Of a stretch of DNA of 64,000 bases, positions 1 to 10,409 are shown piece by piece (the first letter of the stretch is position 1; each line of letters begins with the position of its first letter). Under the pieces are notes generated by a model. It saw only the letters and a list, made by a program, of their open reading frames with translations, had not been told where the DNA came from and made no database searches. Both the position numbers and the translations under genes were made by a program. This DNA is from Cubamyces lactineus (lineage: Eukaryota > Basidiomycota > Agaricomycetes > Polyporales > Polyporaceae), in assembly GCA_022376465.1 (NCBI GenBank), contig JACDTU010000004.1, positions 1,860,001 through 1,924,000 of the forward strand. Direction: 5' to 3'.

Positions 1-8
1 TATATAAA
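1..8 (+). promoter_or_regulatory. TATA box of the DUF2235 gene
   Basis: TATATAAA begins the window and lies about 85 nt upstream of the ATG at 91. The distance fits a fungal core promoter. Anything further upstream is outside the window. Confidence 0.5.
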
Positions 9-90
9 GGCTCGAATGCGTTATCGTATATTGGCAGGTGGCATCTCATTGCAGCTACTTAGTCCAATCTAGATCTATTAGCTTACGATC

Positions 91-2508
91 ATGTCCCAAC
101 CACCTATGCCGAATATCCCTCCGCAAGCTTTGAGCAGAAGCCACAAGCGGATTATAGTCTGTTGTGATGGGTTAGTCCCTCGTTTTTTCTTAAAGGCTAT
201 AGCTAATGCCCAGCAGGACATGGCAGGATGGCGTCGTCGTGAGCCAGAGATGGAAATACACAAACATACTGGCAAGTGTCGATTTCTTGATGCATCGAGC
301 CCTCACCATCGAACTGTTACACTGAACGCACGCCCGTGCTGGCCCACAGCGTCTTGCCAGGGCTATCAATCACGTCGATGATAGATCGTGAGTTGATTCG
401 TGATTGACCTTATGCGTTGAGTATATCAATAATTTGGTGCCTTTAGCGAACCGGCGATTCACCAAGTGGTATTTTATCAGTCCGGTATTGGAACAGAAAA
501 CATATACGATGAGGTTGTAGATGGTACAGTCCATGATCGAGTTGTCTTTCGGAGTCCAAGTTCGCTCACTGCTTCGCAGGCGTAACTGGTGCTACGCTAG
601 GTAATCGTACCTCCAACTCTATCGAGCCAAACTTGACGTATCGTACTTGTCACAGCGAGTAAGGTCGAGGAAGCCTACGCATTTATCGCGCAGTAAGTCG
701 TACAATGAACTTAGCTGGCTTCCTTCTGAACTGACAGAATGAAATAGTAACTATCGACCGGGAGATGAGGTGAATCAACTCTTGCGGCATCACGAGAGGA
801 GGGCTAACGTGGACTGTCACCCGATCGCATAGATATTTCTGTTTGGATTCTCAAGGGTGCGTCCCCATCTGCTGATCTTGGAGAGAGCTGTCATTTAGAA
901 CTCTAACGATGGATGTAGGGCGCATACACCGCACGCATGGTGGCTATGTTCATTGTGAGCTTGACAAAGCCGTCTGTGTTCCAGCGTTCATTGACGAACT
1001 TGGACTTTAGGGCGCTATAGGGGTCCTCGACCGCACCGAGATGGACCATTTCGCTACCATATTTGTCGCCTACCAGAAGCGGGGAAAGACTCAAGATCCC
1101 GATGGTTCGCCTAATCGCTGCGATACGTTGAACTTTTTACACTTATCAGCATCTCGACAGAAATCCAGAGACTAGACGAAGAGCTAGCTCCGTGGACGGG
1201 GGCGAACGCGCCGGGCAAAAAGCGCGCGGACGCCGGGCCTGGGGGATTTTCTGTCAAGTAAGATGTTGCCTCGTTTGTCCTGTGTACGATGCCTTAAAGT
1301 GGTGCCATAGGGTCGTGGGCGTGTTTGACACAGTGGGATCCGTGGGCATGCCCGAGGAGTTGACTTTACGCAGCGACAAGATCAAATCGCTCTTTGGGTT
1401 CCCGGACAGGCTGCTCGGCCACCACATCGAAAGAGCGTACCAAGCGCTAGCTTTGAACGAGCATAGAGCCGATTTTGTAAGTGCTTTGGGGTGATTGCAG
1501 TAGCTCGTGAAACAGAACTCATCATACGTACCGGCAGGATTGCGCTCGGTTCGAGCAGACAGACATTGGCAGGCAGAAGGGACAGATACTCCGACAGGTC
1601 CGTGATTTGAGAGACGTCCGCTGTTCCAGGCTTACCCACCACTCCACTTGCCAGTGCTGGTTTACAGGTATGTCCAATCAGTTGGCTCATAAGATCACGG
1701 GGTTTGACGGACTTGCACGCTGCATTCATGAAGGGTCCCACTGTGATGTGAGTCGGGTCCCTTGGATGTTACAATGGGCACCGGGTGCTCACATTCTCAA
1801 CAGATCGGCGGGGGATACGAGGAACATGACCTCTCCGACCTGACCTTGAATTGGATGATCGTATGTGGTCAAATTGTGCTCGTGAGCCAATGCGGCCACT
1901 GATGAAGCGTACCAGGCGAATATCGGCGACGCGTTGTCCTTTGATCATAACTATGTGATCTCTCTCCCACGACCTACCGCGCGTTGGGGTACTCAAGCCC
2001 CCCACGAGTACGTAGTCTTCCATGCGTAATGCGCCATCATCTCATCGGTATGAACAGCTCTCGCACCGGCATCTTCGCCTTGTCCAAAGAGATTCAGCGC
2101 AAGCTACCCACCACGACCGACGACGTTACACATGAAGTAGTTCATCCGTCTGTCCTACACCAGATCCATCTGGTCCCTGAACTCAAGGAGAATATCGACC
2201 GTAACCCCGCCTTGGTCGCGTCGCTCCTCCCATGGGAGGAACAGGTGCGAACTCACTGGGAAGCCAAACTCACACAATTGCCATCGGCGAAAGTACAGGC
2301 ACAGGAGCACATCCAGTCGGAGAGCGACTCCCATCACCACCACCATGACCTGGTGCACAAGGCGGCGGACGCAGTGAAACACCTGAAATCTACCATTCAC
2401 GGCGAGAGAGGCAGTTCGGATGTTCACGCTAAATATGCACAAGGTTGGGTTGGTAGGGTGGCCGCAGAGAGCAGCGTAGGGAAGCTCGTTGAGGAGCTAT
2501 TCAAGTAG
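91..2508 (+). CDS. DUF2235 (Tle1-like) alpha/beta hydrolase, 18 exons
   Basis: The spliced product is about 478 residues. The DUF2235 signature CCDGTWQDG (residues 24-32) is created by joining exons 91-170 and 217-275. A GFSRG nucleophile elbow (Ser118) spans the junction 856/919, and the family motifs VDG.TGATLG, VFDTVGSVG and GSHCDIGGGYEEHDL follow. Exons read 91-170, 217-275, 361-387, 447-533, 580-600, 656-692, 748-769, 833-856, 919-954, 1011-1104, 1161-1257, 1311-1476, 1538-1597, 1655-1667, 1734-1747, 1804-1860, 1916-2007 and 2058-2508, all GT..AG and in phase. The C-terminus has a His-rich stretch (HHHHH). The domain is related to bacterial type VI phospholipase effectors; the substrate of the fungal proteins is not known. 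No signal peptide is visible. The gene looks intact although no single long reading frame covers it. Confidence 0.88.
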
Positions 2509-2874
2509 CCCCAATTAGCCATGACCTCGATGTATTCTAATTGGACAATGCCAGGATAATCGGAAGCTGGGCCTGGGTACTTAGTTCGAGGCTATTACCC
2601 GTAGTACTACTGTAGTGTACAGCGCTATCCTTATGCGGAAGACTTGGTGTAGAGGCGAACCACGTGCGCGAAACTACCCCACATCGCGTCGGGACACTGA
2701 TTGTCTTCGACACTCTTCGACATCGCGACCCTCGAGCGTCGACGCACGGTAGCTGGCTTCTGCAGTACTTCTTTCATTTTGCTCGGAGCTCGTATATGTC
2801 CTTCCTGCGCTGGTAACTGCTTTGGGTGCGCGACCTGGAGCGAATCTGGTTCTCTAGCTTGGGCTAAGAAAGGA

Positions 2875-5800
2875 ATGGCAGTCAAGGAGCTAGTCGGTCT
2901 CTATGAATCGCGCTCTACGATTGTCTCTGCTACTTCCCCCTCCAGTACCACAAGTTCACGCGCCCAGCACGCGCCAGAGGATCTTCGCTCGTCCCGGCTC
3001 TCGCCTAAGCCAGCAAATGCCCCACAGGAGCTCCCGACCTCTTCCCCCGCCAGGTTCATCAGCCACCCTCTCTTGCGTCGCAGAGAGCCGAGCTCGGCTG
3101 ACCAAGAAGATGAACCACTTATTCCAGAGAGCTTTACTGCATCGTCCAGCAGAAACTGTGATCTTCATGGGCCGGGTGAAAATGATGACATAGCGGACGC
3201 AGACGTCGCGGATGCCCTCCGCGGAGGCCCAGGTAGTAGACACAACAGCTACGCAGAGAGCAGCTCGTTGGCATATTCTTCTAGCTTGGGGCACAACACG
3301 AGAGCCAACACTGACGATGGCTCCACTATCGAGATGAGGCCCCTTCTCCCCAGCTCAATCGGCTCTTCCCAAACTACCCTCCTCCCCGATGGCCGCGCCA
3401 AGCGGGACTTCGCTATGAGCGGGACTGGCTCTCGTTCTGCATCCCTCCTAAAGCCACACCGATTCTCTAGCTCTACCGCCACCCTCGTATCGTCTAAGGG
3501 CCTCGGCCCTCATACCCCAGTACCGCTTTCTCAAATCTTAGCACGTAACGCGGCGCCGGTATCGCTTCCTAAGCTGGATGAGTACATCGCGAACCTCGAG
3601 GTGCCTTCGTTCCCCTCAATCTATCCCCCGGACAGCGATCAAGGAAAGGGCAAGGGGAAAGCTTCGGATACCAACATGTTTCCTCCAATGGAACGTCTGG
3701 CTGGGACTACGTGGGTCGATCTGGAGAACAACGCGAAGATCCCTCCTACCTGGAGGAACAAGGAGTCTATCTTCTCTATGCTGTTGAACGTCGCTTTGAG
3801 CATCACTGTAAGTCTGCTTCATGGAGCATACTCTGCTAAAGTCGTTAACACTTTGACGACAGGGTTCTAGCGCAATTGCGCCCTTCTATAGTGTACAGGG
3901 CTTGGTCGATACGTTGCAGATATTTGCGTTGATACTCAGTACCGTCTGTGAGTATGTGTAGCCCAAGGCGTAGTTGGCCTTGATTCGAAACTCAAATTGT
4001 TGACAGTTTCGCATGGCGCCAAGCCAGAGGATCATCTACGGACTTTGTTTCTTCAGACGATGTAAGCTTTGTGTGAATCATCGCGACGTGTTCACTGACA
4101 TTTCCGTAGACCGAACATCCTGGCTTTGAACTTCGCCTCCTCGGTTGTACAATCGCTCATTCTGCTTGTGGTACTCATGACTGTCGCTGGAGTACTCTTG
4201 CTCATCTTCAGGAGAATGACATGGGCCTGCTGTTCGGTCGTCGTGCCCGAGGGGCTGCAGTCCACCCAATACCTCAAGAACTCATGGGCTGTCATCATCG
4301 TCACATTCATTCTAACGGTGCTGTACCTTCCGCTGAGTACTATGGCGGTTCACGTCCTGCTGTGGTCCGATGACCTGTGGGTCGTCCCCAATCCATACAT
4401 CAATGCGACGACTTCCTTACCGAGCGTAATACCTCTGGGACCTCCGGACCAATACCGGGATCCGCTTGACTTCTGCTATACCACCACGATGCTACGAAAT
4501 CAGATCAACTACGCACCAGTCATAGTCATACTTGCTGTCATATGCTTCCTCGGGGTAAGTCTTTCGCTCCCAGTAGAGAGCGGCATATCTGACAGTGACC
4601 AGTTGACGATTTGGTTCCCCATTCATCTCCATACAACCATTCGCCGAGTCACGCCGAAGGTCGATCGCTTCACGGAGCTCGGCGCCCCACGGAGCAACAG
4701 CGACATGGACCGCGAGTATCAGCGGCTGCTTGGCCGTGACCAGAATCCACTCAATTTCTTGTACAACGGTGGGTGTAAGGTTGGGAATGGGGTGCCCGGT
4801 GTCCAATTAGACTGACTCCGTCTAGGTTTCCGTCGAGGCTGGGCGACATACGAGTCTGTGTATCTATTCGCCAAACTAACAACACTGCTCCTCACAGCAG
4901 TCATCGACCCCGATAACTGCTTGTTCCGATCAGCAGCGCGAGAGAAAGTTGCTGTCGCTCGTCAAATCATGCTGCTTGTTGCTATGCTCGCTTTCTTCGT
5001 CTTGCAGTGCTTCTACGCCCCATTCTTGGACCCCGTCAACAACGCGAGTGAATGGACCTCTCGGTTGAACTACGTCTTGACGTCTGCCGCTTCTCTTGCT
5101 GTCGCACTGAATATACCCGGTCAAGCTATCTTCAACGGACCAGTGCTCTACATGTTTGTCATCTCCTGATGGCTATCCGAGTTCGATCTTAACACTGTCT
5201 TCCTGCAGAATTTATATCGCAACTTATGGCCTCAGTTTCTGTACGACCCCTGGAGTGGTGGGGATGAGATAATTACTCACATTTCCTTCCAGATTTTATC
5301 TTCATCAATATGAGTATTGCGCGTCGACTGGTAAAGAGTATGGCTTTCATCACGGTTCATCGTCGGCAAGGACTGACATGGCTGGCTGGCTGTCATAGAG
5401 CTCGCACGTAGGATTGATTTCAGTATCGACATATTCTCGCCACGGCAAGCACTTCTACCGCATGTATCGAGCGACGCGAGGACTGACTATATCGACAGCC
5501 TGGACATTTCATCCACCTCGGTGCATGCTAAGCGTCGTATATGGCAAGAAGCTATCTCCACCCTTCTGCTCACAGACAAGGAATGTCAGATTCCCGCAAA
5601 GCAGAAAATGGAGTACAAGCAAGCTCGCGACGGCGAATACCCGCCATACCTCCTAAATTTCGCTGGGAGCCCCGGGGAGAGACACGTGGAGAACCTGAAG
5701 GTTGGGATACTGTGCTCAGATGACGATTACCGCCTGACGTGTGCGCAAAGATACTCCGCGAGGTTGGCTCGGGGGCCTATACCAAGGCAGCGAGCCTTGT

Positions 5801-7504
5801 ATCTGGTCCAGACTACGAATGGTTCAGGTATCTTGAACAAACCATCCAGCAGCACTTCATCGGTCCGGATTCGTACTGGAAACCTCCGGGAATCAAGCCA
5901 CGCAACTGCACCAGGTTCTTTGGTAACGCGTGGTGGATACCCTTCCCGCCCACATTGGTACGAACGCGCGTGCTCCCTCTATCGTGTTACGTTCATGACA
6001 TGAGTATAGGTCATTCGGTATGACGATGGACCAGAGCTCGTGCTGAACGAGGTCCGCGATCTCGAACACTACCTTCACCAAAACTCGAGTGAAGACATCA
6101 TGCGCAAGCGGCAAGTGCGTATGGCGTTACGTGCACTAGATGGTCAGATTGTGAGATGGCCGTATGACCACGTCCAGGTTCGTCTATGTTCTAATCTTCA
6201 CACTAATGTTTTCTGACCGGACGACAGTACGTTGGGGATCGCGACAAGTTCTGCTGCTGCGGGAAGCGTTACGCCGCAAAGACCTCCATCCACTATCAAT
6301 CATGCGTCTTCCATATCAAACGACGGGGTCATATACAATGGGAGGGCCTCGACTTGGGCAGCGGCTTCGACATCGAACTCACGTATGCGAAGCGTGTCCA
6401 AGTTGGTGGCGACATCATTGGGCTTACAGACGACTTCGAGCTCACGCCACCACTCGCGCACTTCTTGGCAATGAACGAGCACCTCATCCCAAATCGCCTA
6501 CCATACATTGAGGCAATCTTGCACAACTACCGACAGCACTTCCGGCGAGAGTGCGAGTGGAAGAAGGAAACCCTGACGTACCGCTTCCTCACTGCTGTGT
6601 ACGACCAGCCCAGGGAACCCCGCGGATTATCAGACAGTGCAATCGCGCTGGAGCATGACGCCCGCGTGCGGAAACTCATGGCCAGTAACGTGAACATATT
6701 CGAGATTACCTATGATCGTCTATGTGCCGTGACGAAGACAGAGTTAGCGACCTGGTGGTACATTTTCTGGGTATGTTGTACGCCCCTGTGCAGGGATCGA
6801 GAGACCTCTGAGCTAAGGCATTGCAGGATGACTTATGGCGAAGGAACTGGGACGCAATCAGCGGGCTCTCGAAGTATGCAAGCGACTTCAACCCTCACTA
6901 CCCAACTTCAATCGCGTACACACCGCTGCCCCGGGCCGCGCTCGAGAGCTTCCTCACCCAACGCGGGCTTCTACACAAGAAGCCTAAGTTCGGGGACTTC
7001 TTCCACACTGGTTTTTTGAACAAGATGTATCTCCGTATGAACGACATTGTCTACCACGGCTCCGGCGAGGTAGTGCTTTCGGTCCACTGTTTCATTTAAT
7101 CCGCTGACGAGAAAGAGCAGGCGATCATATTCCACCTTGGCGACGACGTTTCGGAGCTCGACATGGAGGAGATTGATGCGCAGACGCTCACTCAACCGTC
7201 AACGCTAGGGACAGGAGGAGGTACCGACCACGACGACGGATCGATCCGAGCGCGACCAGCCTACCGCTGGGAAGGTATACTGGAAGATCCCCTCACGACG
7301 CGCAAGCACAAAAGCCATCGGCAGCGGTTCCTTTCAAGGCTCGCGGTGTGGTTCGGGCTTAGTCCGGTATGGCGTTCGGGCGAGCCCTCTCAGGGTCTTG
7401 CATTGGATGTGAAGATACTGGATGGGAAGTATGTGTTATTGGAAGATACCCCGGGTAGGAGACAGGCGCAAGTGGGCGCGGCGAAGGACAGCAAGGACCT
7501 CTGA
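2875..7504 (+). CDS. Orphan polytopic membrane protein, about 1311 aa, 14 exons
   Basis: I do not recognise this family. Exons 2875-3807, 3863-3947, 4007-4061, 4110-4554, 4603-4768, 4826-5153, 5209-5240, 5293-5337, 5399-5700, 5751-5957, 6010-6177, 6228-6770, 6827-7069 and 7121-7504 join in phase. The first ~300 residues are Ser/Pro-rich and probably disordered. Then come about seven or eight hydrophobic segments (for example around 3860-3947, 4130-4220, 4285-4360, 4500-4554, 4870-4910, 4960-5020 and 5060-5240). A hydrophilic C-terminal region of more than 550 residues follows, with the block NCTRFFGNAWWIPFPPTL and a FCCCGKRY cysteine cluster near 6250. The ATG at 2875 is the first in the open frame; an upstream exon cannot be excluded. 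It may be a transporter, channel or receptor-like protein, but nothing decides between them. Confidence 0.78.
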
Positions 7505-7623
7505 TACGATACATTACGACCTTGACGTATTCTCACGAACATTCCACAGCCTGACCACGAACCCTAGGTGTTCTTGGTCATTGCATGAAAGCTATCATAG
7601 CATCCATGACACTTACCAGTAGC

Positions 7624-8229
7624 TCAAGACTTGTCTGCAATGAGTCGTTTCAGCTCTTCCACAGTTTGCAGGATCTCTGGTTTGTATTCCTCGAGCCAGT
7701 CTGGTGTCTGTCTGTCGTGCGAACGAGGAAGCTTGATTTCCACATTCTTTTCCGCTACCCGCATCTTGAGGCGCTCGGACAGTAACGACCTGAGTTGCGC
7801 TGCACATCGACCTCCGCCTCCGCCACCATATGTGATGATCGAGACTGGCTTCTTCCGCCATTCCCAGTACAGGTGATCCAGAGTATTCTTCAGCTCGCCC
7901 GGATACGACCCGTTGTATTCTGGAGATAGAACAACAAAACCGCTGCACGAAGACACGAATGTCGCAAATTCGCGCACGGCAGGGTTGGGGTGTTGCGAGG
8001 GGTCACGAATATCGGAGGGCACATGGGAGCCGTCAATGATAGGACCTAGAGGAAGCGGAGGTTTTGTCGAGTCCACGAAGACTACCTCTATATTCGGCTG
8101 GTGAGATGCAGCGCCATTTCTGGTGTCATTGAACGCTTGACGGAGGACTGGCGTGAGCCAAGTTGCGATGCCGATGCCACTGCCAGGTCGGCGTAGACTG
8201 CCCATGAGTAACGCGACTTTCGTAGCCAT
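7624..8229 (-). CDS. NADPH-dependent FMN reductase family protein, intronless
   Basis: This single uninterrupted frame of 201 codons encodes a flavodoxin-like fold. The N-terminus VALLMGSLRRPGSGIGIA carries the phosphate-binding GSxR loop typical of FMN_red proteins (yeast Lot6, bacterial chromate/azo reductases). Mid-protein, VVLSPEYNGSYPGELKNTLD matches the conserved PEYN..PG.LKN.LD flavin-site motif, and a Gly-run (YGGGGGGR) supplies the third FMN loop. The expected reaction is NAD(P)H-driven reduction of FMN or quinones in the cytosol. It is one of the few genes here without introns. A TATA box lies 52 nt upstream. Its stop is about 120 nt from the convergent stop of the neighbouring orphan membrane protein. 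Confidence 0.93.
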   Translation of the reverse strand: MATKVALLMGSLRRPGSGIGIATWLTPVLRQAFNDTRNGAASHQPNIEVVFVDSTKPPLPLGPIIDGSHVPSDIRDPSQHPNPAVREFATFVSSCSGFVVLSPEYNGSYPGELKNTLDHLYWEWRKKPVSIITYGGGGGGRCAAQLRSLLSERLKMRVAEKNVEIKLPRSHDRQTPDWLEEYKPEILQTVEELKRLIADKS

Positions 8230-8280
8230 CGGTCAAGGCAGTGGTCGAAGAGGTACACACGCAAGGCCCTAAGTCGGCTC

Positions 8281-8288
8281 TATATAAG
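8281..8288 (-). promoter_or_regulatory. TATA box of the FMN reductase gene
   Basis: TATATAAG on the plus strand gives CTTATATA on the minus strand, 52 nt upstream of the reductase ATG at 8229. This is a typical TATA-to-start distance for a short-leader fungal gene. Confidence 0.55.
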
Positions 8289-8658
8289 TAGCTCGGTGCG
8301 ATGAGGGAACGTGGGTCGACCATGTCGCCATTTAGGTGGATGCCGCAGCTTACTTTGATGCAGATAAGACGTGTCCCACGACCTGAGGCTTCTCGCAGCA
8401 GCCGAGAAGGGCGACGAGTAGCTACCGAGCACGCCAGAGGCTACAGAGTGGAAATTCGAGGATGAGTCCGGCCGTCAGATGTAGAGAGGGCCTGAAGAGC
8501 GCGCTCGGCATCAAACGCGGGTGTGGCTGAGCTTTTCTACCTGACCAGACTTGGTCACGGTACCGCATCTCGCGGCACACTCTTGAACTCTCTTTTCTCT
8601 CCTCCCCACGACTACAGCACCTCGCCATTTACTCAACTTCGTGAAAACTACCTTTGAC

Positions 8659-10084
8659 ATGCCTAGGAGACCACGCCCGGACGCCAGGAAACCACCGCAG
8701 CGTGTTGCAGCGGCTGCGGGCAAGTTCAAGCCGGCAGCAGCGCCTTCCGCAAAAGCTAGCCGCAGGCAAATCGACCAAGTCTCCGAGGCAGAGGCTTCTG
8801 GCTCAGAATCGTCGTCCAATGGTTCTCAAGGACAGTTGGAGGCTATTTCTGATTCCGAATCTGGAGAAGATTTCGACGATGCCGATGCAGAGCCGGACGC
8901 ACCCCGAGTTGCACAGTGGGTAGACGAAGAAGAACTGGATGAGCTTACAGACGAAGATTCGGAAAGTGAGGACAGTGACGAGGAAGAAACTCTGGATCAT
9001 GAACAATTGGTACGTGTACTGGCTATAGGCATTTGTATAGTAACTCATGTCGGTACAGGAAGCCGGCTTGAAAGCTTTGCCATTCGGCGCCCTTCGTAAG
9101 GCCCACAAAGCCCTTTCCAAAGCACAGATGGAGGAATCGTCAGAAGAGGAGACCGATGACGAGTCTGGATCTGATGAGGGTTCTGCTTACTCTGGACCAT
9201 CCCGCCTCGACAAGGGCAAGGAACGAGAAGAGCCCCGCGAGAAGAAGGAGGTACCGAAGAGGAAAAACAAGCATGCGTGAGTCGCCCTTTCTTCCTACTC
9301 CGAAGTCAATCCCATATCTTCATGAACCCTTGGAAGGCCAATGGAAATGTCATCGAAGAGGCCAGTGCCGCGGATGAAACTGGTCACCGAACAGAAAGTG
9401 GTATGTGCATCGACGTTCCTCCTCTGAGATATCTGCAAGCCTAACGTACACCGTCAGGTCCCACGGGATCCTCGCTTCCTCCCTATCACGGGCGAGTTCG
9501 ACAAGAAACGTTTTCACACACAATACGGCTTCCTTGCAGACATGCACGAGGAAGAGATGAAAACACTAAAGGAAAACCTCAAACGTGCGCGCAAGCTACT
9601 TGCAAACTCGCCACGAGACCTACGAGAAGAGCGTGAGGCCGAGGTGCAGCGGCTCGAACGCGCCGTGAAGCGAGCCGAAAGTGCTGTGAACAAGGACCGA
9701 CAAGAGAAAGTTCAACTCGAGGCACTCAGCAAAGTAGCCAAGGAAGAGCGTGACAAGCGAAAGGAAGGCAAGAAAGCGTGGTACATGAAGAATGGTCGGT
9801 CAACTTGTTTCTTCGTTGACATCTATTGACCTATGACTATTCTCACAGCCGACAAGAAAGCGCTCCTGTTGCGTGCAAAATACGACGCGCTTGCTGCGAG
9901 CGGTGGCCGCGGTGCTGTACGCAAAGCCATTGAGAAGAAGCAGAAGAAAGTCAGTCAGAAGGAGAAGAAGAAGAGGCCGTATGTAGGTGGTCCGCCGCCA
10001 AGGATGACTGGGGAGAGGGAACAGTCTCGCAAGCGATCGCATAGTGGAGATGGTGGCCCAAGGAAGCGTCCTCGAGCTTCATGA
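8659..10084 (+). CDS. RRP36: rRNA biogenesis protein RRP36
   Basis: Five exons (8659-9009, 9059-9276, 9337-9400, 9458-9794, 9849-10084) give about 401 residues. The N-terminal third is acidic (runs of Glu/Asp/Ser). The conserved RRP36 core then follows: LKALPFGALRKAHKAL, KRKNKHAPMEMSSKRPV, VPRDPRFLPITGEFD and YGFLADM. After it come a charged coiled-coil stretch, KAWYMKNADKKALLL and a Lys/Arg-rich tail with nuclear localisation character. RRP36 is an SSU-processome component needed for early cleavages that release 18S rRNA, and acts in the nucleolus. The ATG at 8659 is chosen because the open frame upstream starts only with GTG. Confidence 0.95.
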
Positions 10085-10409
10085 TGTATGCTTTACTGAG
10101 TCTCGATGCCATGTGACTCATTTCATTCCGTTACATTGTACCTACATGCCCGTGTGCGATATAGCAGACCCGCTTTTACCTGACTGCTGCGAATTAAGTT
10201 CAATAACCCAGAAAGTACAGCCTGGTGAATGGGCGCTAAACGACCTTCCCATGCGAATGCCAGATTTTGTATGGCTGAATGCAACCACGACCTGCTCACG
10301 TTCTATGTAGTTCTCTCGCTGGCTTATACTCCCATGCAGGCGCGGCCTTGACGCTGGAGACGACAGCGCACAGTGATCTCACTGGCGGAACGACTAACCT
10401 CTCGCCACT
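10085..10409 (+). other. Intergenic: RRP36 3' end / CorA promoter
   Basis: 325 nt between two co-directional genes. I see no recognisable gene, tRNA or repeat and no clear TATA box. Confidence 0.6.

Noticed and set aside
91..2508. DUF2235 gene as a degenerate pseudogene
   Set aside because: Stops and shifts fall in short introns; all 18 exons join in phase and restore the family motifs.
6164..6526. Several 60-115 codon frames on both strands
   Set aside because: They are out-of-frame readings of exons of the orphan membrane protein.
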